This document shows, piece after piece, positions 37,703-46,603 of a DNA stretch of 64,000 nt. The notes beneath the pieces are model-generated. The model was given only the letters and a program-made list of their open reading frames with translations, had not been told where the DNA came from and ran no database searches. Every line of letters begins with the position of its first letter. Positions within the stretch are counted from its first letter, which is position 1. Both the position numbers and the translations under genes were made by a program. Origin of the DNA: Halomonas sp. 25-S5 (GTDB lineage: Bacteria; Pseudomonadota; Gammaproteobacteria; Pseudomonadales; Halomonadaceae); contig NZ_JARANV010000011.1 in NCBI RefSeq assembly GCF_029889845.1, positions 53,889 to 117,888 on the forward strand, in the 5' to 3' direction.

Positions 37703-37768
37703 CCGGCTGTCAAGGCGGGGCGACTCCTGACCTGGATCAGGTTGCCCGCCGGCAGGCCTTGACGCCGG
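37703..37768. other. nested hairpin upstream of fbpA
   Basis: CCGGC-t-GTCAAGGC (37703–37716) pairs with GCCTTGACGCCGG (37756–37768), a 13-bp stem with one bulge. Inside are GGGC (37718–37721)/GCCC (37744–37747) and CCTGA (37726–37730)/TCAGG (37737–37741). It lies between the divergent fbpC and fbpA genes. Could be a structured RNA leader for fbpC or a protein-binding DNA element. Confidence 0.55.
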
Positions 37769-37814
37769 CAGCGGGAGGCGCTTCAATGGCGTAAGTTTAA
37801 TGCAAAGCATTATC
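37759..37814 (+). promoter_or_regulatory. fbpA promoter and Fur-like box
   Basis: TTGACG (37759–37764), 17 bp, TTCAAT (37782–37787) form a fair promoter. TTTAATGCAAAGCATTATC (37796–37814) matches the 19-bp Fur consensus at 14 positions and covers the likely start of transcription. Iron repression is therefore expected. Confidence 0.65.
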
Positions 37815-37850
37815 ATTCGAAACCGCAACCCCGCAACATGAGGTGTCTCC

Positions 37851-38882
37851 ATGCCGCTGAACCGCCGTCTCGCCATGCCCCTCGCCGCCCTGGTGGCCGG
37901 CTCCGCCATGGCCTCCCAGGCCGCGGCCGCCGAGGAGCTCAATGTCTACTCGGCTCGCCACTACGACTCCGACGAGGCGCTCTATGCCGCCTTCACCGAA
38001 CAGACCGGCATCGAGGTCAACATCCTGGAGGGCGACTCCGACCAGCTGATCCAGCGCCTCAAGCTGGAGGGCGAGGCCAGCCCCGCCGACGTGATGATCA
38101 CCGTGGACGCCGGCCGCCTGTGGCGCGGCGAGCAGGAGGGCATCTTCGCCAGCGTGGCGTCGGAGGTACTCGACGAGCGGCTGCCCGACTACATGCGACA
38201 CCCGGAAGGCAAGTGGTTCGGCTTCAGCCAGCGCGTCCGGGCGATCTTCATCGACCCCACCGAGGTCGAGGCCGACGCGATCACCCGCTACGAGGACCTG
38301 GCGGACCCCAAGTTCGCGGGCCAGGTCTGCATCCGCTCCTCGAACAACATCTACAACCAGTCCCTGCTGGCCTCGCTGATCGCCCACCACGGCGAGGAAG
38401 AAGCGCAGGCCTGGGCCAAGGGCGTGGTCGACAACTTCGCGCGTGACCCCGAGGGCGGCGACACCGACCAGATCCTCGGCGTTGCCAGTGGCGAGTGCAA
38501 CATCGCCCTGGCCAACCACTACTACTACGTGCGCCTGGTCAACTCCGACAACGAGAGCGACCGCGAGGCGGCCGAGAAGGTCGAGATCGTCTTCCCCAAC
38601 CAGGGTGATCGCGGCGCGCACGTCAACATCGGCGGTGCCGGCATGGTCAAGGGCGCGCCGAACGCGGAGAACGCCGTGCGCTTCCTCGAGTTCCTCGCCT
38701 CCGACGAGGCCCAGGCCCTCTTCGCCTCCGGCAACTACGAGTTCCCCGCGGTAGAATCCGTGGAGATCGATGGCGTCATCGCCTCCTGGGGCGACTTCAA
38801 GAAGGACGACCTGAACGTCAGTGTGCTGGGCGAGAACAACCCCGAGGCCATTCGGATCTTCGATCGCGTCGGCTGGCGCTAA
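37851..38882 (+). CDS. fbpA: ferric iron-binding periplasmic protein
   Basis: 343-aa extracellular solute-binding protein of the FbpA/FutA type with a signal peptide ending at about residue 27 (AAA). The mature start ELNVYSARHY is characteristic, and ANHYYYVRL (Y224–Y226) supplies the iron-coordinating tyrosines. Two cysteines (C160, C216) could form a disulphide, as in related proteins. AGGTG lies before the ATG. Its stop is one base from the stop of the convergent polA. Confidence 0.93.
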   Translation: MPLNRRLAMPLAALVAGSAMASQAAAAEELNVYSARHYDSDEALYAAFTEQTGIEVNILEGDSDQLIQRLKLEGEASPADVMITVDAGRLWRGEQEGIFASVASEVLDERLPDYMRHPEGKWFGFSQRVRAIFIDPTEVEADAITRYEDLADPKFAGQVCIRSSNNIYNQSLLASLIAHHGEEEAQAWAKGVVDNFARDPEGGDTDQILGVASGECNIALANHYYYVRLVNSDNESDREAAEKVEIVFPNQGDRGAHVNIGGAGMVKGAPNAENAVRFLEFLASDEAQALFASGNYEFPAVESVEIDGVIASWGDFKKDDLNVSVLGENNPEAIRIFDRVGWR

Positions 38883-38883
38883 C

Positions 38884-41652
38884 TCAGTGGGCCTCGTCCC
38901 AGTTGGCCCCCGACTCGGCCTCGACGGTCAGCGCCACGTCGAGCTTGGCGGCGCCTTCCATGCGCCCCTTCACCTCCTCGATGAAGGCCTCGACCTGGCC
39001 TTCGGCCACCTCGAAGACCAGTTCGTCGTGGACCTGCATCACCATCACCGCATCGAACGCCTCGCCCGCGAGCCAGGCATCGACGTCGATCATCGCCCGC
39101 TTGATGATGTCGGCCGCGGTGCCCTGCATCGGGGCATTGATGGCGGTGCGCTCGGCGCCCTGGCGGCGGGCACGGTTCTGGGCGCGGATCTCCGGCAGGT
39201 GCAGGCGCCGGCCGAAGACCGTCTCCACATAGCCATCCTCGGCCGCCTGGGCGCGAATGCGTTCCATGTAGCGGGCCACACCGGGGTAGCGGTCGAAGTA
39301 GCGGTCGATATAGGTCTGGGCCTGGCCGCGCTCGATGTGCAGCTGCCGGCCCAGGCCCCAGGCGCTCATGCCATAGATCAGCCCGAAGTTGATCGCCTTG
39401 GCGCTGCGCCGCTGGTCGGACGAGACCTTGTCCAGGACCACCCCGAACACCTCGGCGGCGGTGGCGGCGTGGATGTCGCGGCCCTCGGCGAAGGCCTCGA
39501 GCAGTCCCTTGTCGCCGGAAAGATGGGCCATGATGCGCAGCTCGATCTGCGAGTAGTCGGCGGCGACGATGCGGTAGCCGGGCCGGGCGATGAAGGCCTG
39601 CCGGATCTTGCGCCCCTCCTCGGTGCGGATCGGGATGTTCTGCAGGTTGGGGTCCGACGACGACAGCCGCCCGGTGGCGGTGACCGCCTGGTGGTAGCTG
39701 GTGTGCAGTCGCCCGGTGGCCCTGTTGACCAGCCGCGGCAGCTTGTCGGTGTAGGTGGACTTGAGCTTGGCGAGTCCGCGGTGCTCCATGATCACCTTGG
39801 GCAGCGGGTAGTCCAGCGCCAGTTCCTCGAGCACCGCCTCGGCGGTGGAAGGCGCCCCCTTGGGGGTCTTTTTGATCACCGGGATCTTCTGCTCATCGAA
39901 GAGGATCTGGCCGAGCTGCTTGGGTGAGCCGAGGTTGAACTCGCGGCCGGCGAGCTCGAAGGCCCTGGCCTCCAGCTCGCGGATGCGCGTCTCGAGCTCG
40001 CGGCTCTGGACATGCAGCCGCTCGGGGTCCAGTGCCACCCCGGTGCGCTCCATGCGCGAGAGTACCGGGATCAGCGGCAGCTCGATCGCCTCGAGCACCT
40101 CGGCGAGCCGCCCCTCGGCCTCGACGCGGGGACGCAGCTCGTGGTGCAGGCGCAGGGTGATGTCGACGTCCTCGCAGGCGTAGGGCGCAGCCTGTTCCAG
40201 GGCCACCTGGTTGAAGGTCAGCTGCTTGGCGCCCTTGCCGGCGACCTCCTCGAAGGAGATGGTCTTCTCGCCCAGGTACTTGAGTGCCAGGGAGTCCATG
40301 TCGTGGCGGGTCGCCGTGGAGTCGAGCACATAGGACTCCAGCATGGTGTCCTCCAGGGGCCCGGCCACCGCGATGCCGACATTGGCCAGCACCGAGATGT
40401 CGTACTTGAGGTTCTGGCCGACCTTGGTCCGGCCCTCGCCCTCCCAGAGCGGGCGCAGGGCCTCGAGCACCGTCTCGCGGTCGAGCTGTTCGGGGGCATC
40501 GAGGTAGTCATGGGCCAGCGGAATGTAGGCCGCCTCACCCGCTTCCAGCGACAGCCCCACGCCGACCACCTGCGCCTCCATGTAGTTCAGGCTGGTGGTC
40601 TCCAGGTCGAAGCAGAAGGTATCGCTCGCCTTGAGCCGCTCGAGCCAGGCGTCGAGGTCGGCCTGCGCGAGGATGACATGGTCCTCGCGGGCGGCCCGGC
40701 GGCCTGAGCCGGTCGTCGCGTCGTCCTCGGTCGGCAGCGGCATGCCGCCCGCCGCGTCGTCGACCCCCTCGTCCTTGCCCTCGAGCAGCTCGGAGAGCCA
40801 GGCCCGGAACTCGAGCCTGCGATAGAGCTCGAGCAGCGCCTCACGCTCGGGGTGGGCGATGTCCAGGTCGTCAAGCCCCACCGGCAGCTCGCAGTCGGTC
40901 TTGATGGTCGCGAGCTGGTAGGAGAGGAAGGCCTGGTCGCGGTGCTCCTCGAGTTTCTTGGGCAGCGTCTTGGCGCCGCGAAAGCCCAGCGTCCTGACCC
41001 TTTCCAGGTCCGCATAGAGGGTCTCGAGCCCGCCGTCCATGCCCTGCAGCAGGCCCAGCGCGGTCTTCTCGCCGACCCCCGGCACGCCGGGAATGTTGTC
41101 GACCTTGTCGCCCATGAGTGCCAGGAAGTCGATGATCCGCTCCGGCGGCAGGCCGAACTTCTCCTTCACGCCGGCGACGTCCAGCGTCTCGTCCTTCATG
41201 GTGTTGACCAGCGTGATGTGCGCGTTGACCAGCTGGGCCATGTCCTTGTCGCCGGTGGAGATCACCGCATCGCGGCCGGCCTCGGTGGCCTGGCGGGCCA
41301 GAGTGCCGATGACATCGTCGGCCTCGACCCCCTCGATGCACAACAACGGCAGGCCCAGCGCCTTCACGCAGTCGTGCAGCGGCAGTACCTGGGAGCGCAG
41401 GTCATCGGGCATCGGCGGCCGGTGGGACTTGTACTGCTCGAACAGCTCGTCGCGGAAGGTCTTGCCCGGGGCGTCGAAGACCACCGCCATGGGGCTGTCG
41501 GGATAGTCCTTGATCAGCCGCTTGAGCATGTTGAGCACGCCCTTGATCGCCCCGGTGGGCTGGCCATCGGAGGTGGTCAGCGGCGGCAGGGCGTGGAAGG
41601 CGCGGTACAGATAGGAGGAACCGTCGACGAGAACGATGGGCGTATCGGCCAT
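38884..41652 (-). CDS. polA: DNA polymerase I
   Basis: 922-aa repair and Okazaki-fragment polymerase. Three domains: 5'-3' exonuclease (about 1–300, beginning [14 protein letters not shown]), 3'-5' exonuclease (about 320–530, with FDLETTSLN keeping the metal-binding D and E, so proofreading should be active), and the polymerase (about 540–922, with [11 protein letters not shown], the O-helix [14 protein letters not shown] and VHDELVFEV). The start is taken at MADTPIV; an ATG three codons upstream is possible. Divergent from the DUF2782 gene. Confidence 0.95.
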   Translation of the reverse strand: MADTPIVLVDGSSYLYRAFHALPPLTTSDGQPTGAIKGVLNMLKRLIKDYPDSPMAVVFDAPGKTFRDELFEQYKSHRPPMPDDLRSQVLPLHDCVKALGLPLLCIEGVEADDVIGTLARQATEAGRDAVISTGDKDMAQLVNAHITLVNTMKDETLDVAGVKEKFGLPPERIIDFLALMGDKVDNIPGVPGVGEKTALGLLQGMDGGLETLYADLERVRTLGFRGAKTLPKKLEEHRDQAFLSYQLATIKTDCELPVGLDDLDIAHPEREALLELYRRLEFRAWLSELLEGKDEGVDDAAGGMPLPTEDDATTGSGRRAAREDHVILAQADLDAWLERLKASDTFCFDLETTSLNYMEAQVVGVGLSLEAGEAAYIPLAHDYLDAPEQLDRETVLEALRPLWEGEGRTKVGQNLKYDISVLANVGIAVAGPLEDTMLESYVLDSTATRHDMDSLALKYLGEKTISFEEVAGKGAKQLTFNQVALEQAAPYACEDVDITLRLHHELRPRVEAEGRLAEVLEAIELPLIPVLSRMERTGVALDPERLHVQSRELETRIRELEARAFELAGREFNLGSPKQLGQILFDEQKIPVIKKTPKGAPSTAEAVLEELALDYPLPKVIMEHRGLAKLKSTYTDKLPRLVNRATGRLHTSYHQAVTATGRLSSSDPNLQNIPIRTEEGRKIRQAFIARPGYRIVAADYSQIELRIMAHLSGDKGLLEAFAEGRDIHAATAAEVFGVVLDKVSSDQRRSAKAINFGLIYGMSAWGLGRQLHIERGQAQTYIDRYFDRYPGVARYMERIRAQAAEDGYVETVFGRRLHLPEIRAQNRARRQGAERTAINAPMQGTAADIIKRAMIDVDAWLAGEAFDAVMVMQVHDELVFEVAEGQVEAFIEEVKGRMEGAAKLDVALTVEAESGANWDEAH

Positions 41653-41807
41653 GTAGGGCATCCATTGAAGCGTGGCGTGAGGTGATCCTGGTCATCCATG
41701 ATACGCATTGCCGCCGCCTTTTTCCGCGGGTGGTAGGCCGGGAGGTCGCAAGCCCCTACACTGGGGGTAACCCTGCTTCCCCGCCTCGTGCGGCCCTGGA
41801 GGTCATC

Positions 41808-42107
41808 ATGAAGAAGTTCCCGAGACGCTCGATCACCGCCCTGCTGCTGACCCTGGGCCTAGCCTTCGCCGCCACGGCCCCGGCGCTGGCCCAGTCCGGC
41901 GATGAACTGCAGCCGGATATCACCGTCCGCCAGGAGGATGAGCGCATTATCCGCGAGTACCGCGTCAACGGCGAGCTCTATGCCATCGAGATTCGCCCGT
42001 CCTCCGGCCCCTCCTACTATCTCGTCGACCACGACGGCGACGGCGACTTCGAGCGCCAGGAAGGCGACCGCATCGCCGTTCCCCAGTGGGTGCTGAAGAC
42101 CTTCTGA
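41808..42107 (+). CDS. DUF2782 periplasmic protein
   Basis: 99 aa with a signal peptide ending ALAQ (about residue 28). The mature part has the DUF2782 pattern: REYRVNGELYAIEIRPSSGPSYYLVD followed by an acidic DHDGDGDFER segment and VPQWVLKTF at the C-terminus. Function unknown. The gene lies between polA and thrB in many gammaproteobacteria, including pseudomonads. GGAGG lies 6 bases before the ATG. Confidence 0.88.
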   Translation: MKKFPRRSITALLLTLGLAFAATAPALAQSGDELQPDITVRQEDERIIREYRVNGELYAIEIRPSSGPSYYLVDHDGDGDFERQEGDRIAVPQWVLKTF

Positions 42108-42229
42108 GCCCGCTGTCACCCCGCTTTTGACTCCCGGCCCCGGCAAGGCAACCGCCGCGGCCGGGTCACGTGCATCGGTGGGCCAAGTCGCTACAATAGG
42201 CGGTTTGGCACTTCCCGGGCGAGAGACAC

Positions 42230-43189
42230 ATGGCCGTATTCACACCGCTTACCGAACCTCAGGTCGTCGAGTTCCTCAGCCGCTTCGATGCCGGCTCGCT
42301 GGTCTCCCTCGAGGGCGTGCCCGCCGGCACCGAGAACACCACCTTCTTCGTCACCACCGACCGGCGCGAGCTGGTGCTGACCCTGTTCGAGCAGGGCGAG
42401 CACGAGGAGCTGCCGTTCTTCGTCGAGCTGCTCGACTACCTGGACGAGCACCGCCTGCCGGTGCCGGGCCCGCTGCACGACCGCGACGGCGTCGCGCTGC
42501 ACACCCTGGCCGGCAAGCCGGCCCTGCTGTTCCCGAAACTGCCCGGCCGGCACCCCAAGGCCCCGAACCTGGCCCAGTGCCGCGGGCTCGGCGACACCCT
42601 CGGGCGCATGCACGTGGTCTCCCGGCACTTCCCCGGCCACCGCCCCAACCCGCGGGACCTGCACTGGCTGCTGCCCATGCACCACAAGGTGCTGGTCTAC
42701 CTCTCGCCGCAGGACCAGGCGCTGATGAAGGACGAGGTGGAGATCTACCAGGGGTTCTTCGGCGACGCCCCGGACCTGCCGCAGGGCGCGCTGCACGGCG
42801 ATCTGTTCCGCGACAACACCCTCTTCGACGGCGATCGCCTGGGCGGGCTGATCGACTTCTACAACGGCTGCACCGGTGACCTGCTGTTCGACCTGGCCAT
42901 CGTCATCAACGACTGGGCCACCGGCCCCGATGGCCGCCTGGATGCCGCGCGCCACGATGCCATCCTCGCCGCCTACCTGGCGCGCCGGCCGCTGACCGCC
43001 GCCGAGCGCGACGCCTGGCCGATGATGCTGCGCCTGACCGCCCTGCGTTACTGGCTGTCGCGGTTGCTGGTGGTCTACGTGGACCCGCCGGCTCACGACC
43101 TCACGCCCCATGATCCCGAGCAGTTCCGTATCATTCTCAAGGCGCGCCTGGAAGATGGTGCCCTGCCGCTGCCCGAGGTGAGCGCATGA
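42230..43189 (+). CDS. thrB: homoserine kinase (APH-fold, ThrB type of pseudomonads)
   Basis: 319 aa. Unlike the GHMP-type enzyme of E. coli it has the aminoglycoside-phosphotransferase fold: GTENTTFFV in the N-lobe, LHGDLFRDN (H189–N196) as the catalytic loop and LIDFYNG as the metal-binding motif. Phosphorylates homoserine in threonine synthesis. Overlaps speA by four bases, giving translational coupling. Confidence 0.92.
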   Translation: MAVFTPLTEPQVVEFLSRFDAGSLVSLEGVPAGTENTTFFVTTDRRELVLTLFEQGEHEELPFFVELLDYLDEHRLPVPGPLHDRDGVALHTLAGKPALLFPKLPGRHPKAPNLAQCRGLGDTLGRMHVVSRHFPGHRPNPRDLHWLLPMHHKVLVYLSPQDQALMKDEVEIYQGFFGDAPDLPQGALHGDLFRDNTLFDGDRLGGLIDFYNGCTGDLLFDLAIVINDWATGPDGRLDAARHDAILAAYLARRPLTAAERDAWPMMLRLTALRYWLSRLLVVYVDPPAHDLTPHDPEQFRIILKARLEDGALPLPEVSA

Positions 43190-45108
43190 GCCTGTCCAAG
43201 AGCAGTGCCGCCGGCCCGGCACAGCGCGCGCGGCGCACCTGGAACATCGACCAGTGGGGCAGCGGCTACTTCGACGTCGACGACAGCGGCCACGCCCTGG
43301 TGCGCCCGTTGGGCAGCGAGGCCGAGGGCCCGGCCCTGCCGCTGGACGACCTGGTGACCGAGCTTCGCCAGGCCGGGCTACGCCTGCCGATGCTGGTGCG
43401 CTTCACCGACATCCTCCACGACCGGGTCGAGCAGCTGTGCGCCGCCTTCGATACCGCCATGCGGGAGGAGGAGTTCGGCGGCGGCTACACCGCGGTCTAC
43501 CCGATCAAGGTCAACCAGCAGCGCCGGGTGGTGGAAGAGATCCTCGGCACCCAGGAGCGCGGCCATGGCCGGGTGGGACTCGAGGCCGGCAGCAAGCCGG
43601 AGCTGCTCGCCGTGCTCGCGCTCTCCGGCGATGGCTCCTCGCTGATCGTCTGCAACGGCTACAAGGACCGCGAGTACGTGCGCCTGGCGCTGATGGGCGA
43701 GAAGCTCGGCCACCGGGTCTACCTGGTGGTGGAGAAGCTCTCCGAGCTGCCGCTGATCCTCGAGGAGGCCGAGCGCATCGGCGTCACGCCGCGCATCGGC
43801 CTGCGCGCCCGCCTGGCCACCGTAGGGCGCGGCCGCTGGCAGAACACCGGCGGCGAGAAGTCCAAGTTCGGCCTCACCGCCAGCCAGGTGCTGGCCGTGG
43901 TGGAGCAGCTGCGCGAGGCCGACGCCCTGGCCAGCCTGCAGCTGGTGCACTTCCACCTGGGCTCGCAGATCGCCAACATCCGCGACATCCAGCGCGGCCT
44001 GCGCGAGTGCGCGCGCTTCTACCAGAGCCTGGTGGAACTGGGCGCGCCGGTGGATACCGTGGACGTGGGCGGCGGCCTCGGCGTCGACTACGAGGGCACC
44101 CGCTCGCGCAGCTTCTGCTCCGCCAACTACTCCATGCTGGAGTACGCCCGTAACGTGGTGTACGCCTTCCGCCTGGCCTGCCAGGAGAACGGCCTGCCCC
44201 AGCCCCACCTGATCAGCGAGTCGGGCCGGGCGCTCACCGCCCACCACGCGGTGCTGATCACCAACGTGATCGGCGAAGAGCGCATCGGCGACGAGGCGCC
44301 CCCGCGCCGGGTCGAGGGCGACCCCCAGGTCGATGAGCTGTGGCGCGTCCACGACCTGCTGCACGAGCAGGCCGAGCCGCGCGGCCTGGTGGAGGCCTGG
44401 CACGACCTGGTGCAGGCCATGGGCGAGCTCCACGAGCGCTTCGTGATGGGGCTGACCGACATCACCGCCCGGGCCGAAGGCGAGGGCGTCTACTTCGCCG
44501 CTTGCGCCCGGCTGCGTGCGCGGCTCGATACCCGCAACCGCGCCCACCGCGAGATCGACGACGAGCTGGCCGAGAAGCTTGCCGACAAGCTGTTCGTCAA
44601 CTTCTCGCTGTTCCAGTCGGTGCCCGACGTCTGGGGCATCCAGCAGATCTTCCCGGTGCTGCCGCTGACCGGCCTTGACCACGAGCCGGTACGCCGCGGG
44701 GTGATCCAGGACATCACCTGCGACTCGGACGGGCGCATCGATGGCTACGTGGACGGCCAGGGCGTGGAGACCACCCTGCCGCTGCCGGAATGGCAGGAGG
44801 GCGACGAGAAGCTGCTGGGCTTCTTCATGGTGGGGGCCTACCAGGAGATCCTCGGCGACCTGCACAACCTGTTCGGCGACACCGACTCGGCGGATGCCGC
44901 CCTGGACGGCAACGGCCGCTGGTCGATCAGCCAGATCCAGCAGGGGGACCGGGTCGCCGACGTGCTCGGCTACGTCAACTTCGACGTCGCCGCCCTGCGC
45001 GAGCGGCTGGCCGAGCAGCTCGCGCGCAGCGGCCTGGAACGGGGCGAGCAGCAGGCCTTCCTCGACGACCTCTCGGATGGCCTGGAGGGCTACACCTACC
45101 TGGAGTGA
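43186..45108 (+). CDS. speA: biosynthetic arginine decarboxylase
   Basis: 640-aa PLP enzyme converting arginine to agmatine, the entry to putrescine synthesis. YPIKVNQQ contains the PLP lysine (K108). LVHFHLGSQIANIRDI, DVGGGLGVDYEGT and ISESGRALTAHHAV are diagnostic of the fold-III decarboxylases. E. coli SpeA is about 658 aa, so it is full length. GAGGTGA precedes the ATG. Confidence 0.96.
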   Translation: MSLSKSSAAGPAQRARRTWNIDQWGSGYFDVDDSGHALVRPLGSEAEGPALPLDDLVTELRQAGLRLPMLVRFTDILHDRVEQLCAAFDTAMREEEFGGGYTAVYPIKVNQQRRVVEEILGTQERGHGRVGLEAGSKPELLAVLALSGDGSSLIVCNGYKDREYVRLALMGEKLGHRVYLVVEKLSELPLILEEAERIGVTPRIGLRARLATVGRGRWQNTGGEKSKFGLTASQVLAVVEQLREADALASLQLVHFHLGSQIANIRDIQRGLRECARFYQSLVELGAPVDTVDVGGGLGVDYEGTRSRSFCSANYSMLEYARNVVYAFRLACQENGLPQPHLISESGRALTAHHAVLITNVIGEERIGDEAPPRRVEGDPQVDELWRVHDLLHEQAEPRGLVEAWHDLVQAMGELHERFVMGLTDITARAEGEGVYFAACARLRARLDTRNRAHREIDDELAEKLADKLFVNFSLFQSVPDVWGIQQIFPVLPLTGLDHEPVRRGVIQDITCDSDGRIDGYVDGQGVETTLPLPEWQEGDEKLLGFFMVGAYQEILGDLHNLFGDTDSADAALDGNGRWSISQIQQGDRVADVLGYVNFDVAALRERLAEQLARSGLERGEQQAFLDDLSDGLEGYTYLE

Positions 45109-45118
45109 GCACACGCCA

Positions 45119-45170
45119 CCCCAGACGAAGACGCCCCGCAGCTTGAACTGCGGGGCGTCTTCGTCTGGGG
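45119..45170. terminator. 23-bp perfect hairpin between convergent genes
   Basis: The arms 45119–45141 and 45148–45170 are exact complements around a 6-nt loop (CTTGAA). No terminal uridine run on the plus strand. It most likely ends both speA and the convergent hydrolase gene. The stem is much longer than the others in the window. Confidence 0.85.
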
Positions 45171-45187
45171 CCGTTCGCGGCGTCGAC

Positions 45188-45853
45188 TTACTCCACCACG
45201 CGGGTGGTGACCTCCAGGCCGCCGGTGAGGGTGAAGTGCAGCGTCGCGCCACGCTCCAGCGGCCCCACACCGGCCGGGGTGCCGGTGAGCACCACGTCGC
45301 CCGGCTGCAGGGTGAAGTGGCGGCTCATCTCCGCCACCAGGGTCGCCACCGGGAAGAGCATGTCTGCCCCCTCGCCGTGCTGGCGCGGCTCGCCGTTCAC
45401 CTCCAGGGTGAAGGCGAGGCCGCTCCAGTTGGGCACCTGCGAGAGCGGCAGGAAGGACGACAGCGGGCAGGCGCCGTCGAAGGCCTTGGCGATCTCCCAA
45501 GGGTGGCCCTTCTCCTTGAGGCGCGACTGGACGTCACGCAGGGTCAGGTCCAGGGCCAGCCCGATGCCGACGATGCCGCGCTCGGCCTCGTCGGCGGTGA
45601 CGTGGGAGAGCTCCTCGCCGATCAGCAGCGCCAGCTCCGTCTCGTAGTGCACCTCGCCCCGTGCGAAGGGGGCGTCGACCGGCTGTTCCAGCGGGACGGC
45701 GGCCGTCGCCGGCTTGATGAACAGCAGCGGCTCGCTGGGTACCGGGTTGTCCAGCTCCCGGGCATGCTCGGCATAGTTGCGGCCGACGCAGACGATCTTG
45801 CCCAGTGGCTCGGGGAACGGCTGGCCATCGGTGAAACGGGGCACGAAACGCAT
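45188..45853 (-). CDS. fumarylacetoacetate hydrolase-family protein
   Basis: 221 aa, the size of the compact FAHD1/YcgM group. The core has VGRNYAEHARELDN, FIKPATA, ETELALLIGEEL (metal-binding glutamates) and GDVVLTGTPAGVGPL. Members act as acylpyruvate hydrolases or oxaloacetate decarboxylases; the substrate here is uncertain. GAAGGAGAA lies before the ATG. Monocistronic. Confidence 0.9.
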   Translation of the reverse strand: MRFVPRFTDGQPFPEPLGKIVCVGRNYAEHARELDNPVPSEPLLFIKPATAAVPLEQPVDAPFARGEVHYETELALLIGEELSHVTADEAERGIVGIGLALDLTLRDVQSRLKEKGHPWEIAKAFDGACPLSSFLPLSQVPNWSGLAFTLEVNGEPRQHGEGADMLFPVATLVAEMSRHFTLQPGDVVLTGTPAGVGPLERGATLHFTLTGGLEVTTRVVE

Positions 45854-46147
45854 GGCGGTTCTTCTCCTTCTGGTGGTCGCCGCCGCGGTCAGGCGACAAG
45901 CCCTTCAGTCTACCCCAGCGACACCCTGGGTCCAGCGTGCCGGCGCGGCCCGCCGCCCAGCAGCGCCGCGCCACAATCTGGGAGAAGCGCGGCCGCGCCA
46001 TGCCCCTGCGCGCCGACCAGCGCCCACCGGGGATGATGGACGTCTACGACCTCAGCCTGCCGGTCGTGAAATGCAGCGAGGAGTGAGCCACGAAGCGCCG
46101 CAGATTTCGCGTACAGCCGCCATCGGGTACGAGGAAGGGAAGGAAGC
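45854..46147. other. 294-bp region without a supported gene; GC falls near its right end
   Basis: The stretch 45961–46086 is open on the plus strand and ends in a TGA, giving a C-terminal-looking 41-residue peptide (ending LSLPVVKCSEE), but there is no start with a ribosome site. It might be the tail of a lost gene. From about 46090 GC content falls, marking the left edge of the toxin insert. Confidence 0.4.
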
Positions 46148-46603
46148 TCAGTTGTTGTCGCGGAACTCTCTGGCCAGAGCAGCCAGGCGCAGCATCAAGC
46201 CATTATTCTGTGCTCGCTCATGCGCATACGGGTACAACAGGCCGAGTATGCAATAGCGATGATCCTCACACTCTCCACGCACATATACCAACGAGGCGTC
46301 CCGATGCGGCTCTTTTCGGCGACAAGTCATCCGGGCCACAGGCAGGTGGGCAGGAAAATCGTTCGGAGGGGGCATGCATATGTGGATATGCATCAGCTGC
46401 GCGGAGAGGATCGACGCCGGCCTAGTGTAGAGGTCCACCTTGCCGAACCGCTTGGGCCGGCGCTCAAAGCCGCTTTCTACGTACTGACGGAAGTCCGCCA
46501 GAAGCTGCCGCTTTATCTCTGGATAGTCCCGCTCGACCTCATCAAAGAGATCAACGGTTTGCGGGTGAACACAAACTTCAACTGGAAGCCTGCGAAGACT
46601 CAT
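46148..46603 (-). CDS. YafO-family type II toxin
   Basis: 151 aa. The C-terminal half strongly resembles E. coli YafO, a ribosome-dependent mRNA interferase: LVYVRGECEDHRYCILGLL and YPYAHERAQNNGLMLRLAALA match its VYCQGAFDEQ... and ...HKLARDNNQMHKIGKMAEAFR regions in order and spacing. The N-terminal half is longer than in YafO. The ATG overlaps the stop of the upstream gene (ATGA), as in toxin–antitoxin pairs. The insert has lower GC than its surroundings and lies beside tRNA genes, pointing to horizontal transfer. Confidence 0.8.
   Translation of the reverse strand: MSLRRLPVEVCVHPQTVDLFDEVERDYPEIKRQLLADFRQYVESGFERRPKRFGKVDLYTRPASILSAQLMHIHICMPPPNDFPAHLPVARMTCRRKEPHRDASLVYVRGECEDHRYCILGLLYPYAHERAQNNGLMLRLAALAREFRDNN

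Noticed and set aside
37703..37768. TPP riboswitch, suggested by AACCTGATC on the minus strand
   Set aside because: The CTGAGA and GCGNAGGGA elements of the THI box are missing, and the flanking genes concern iron, not thiamine.
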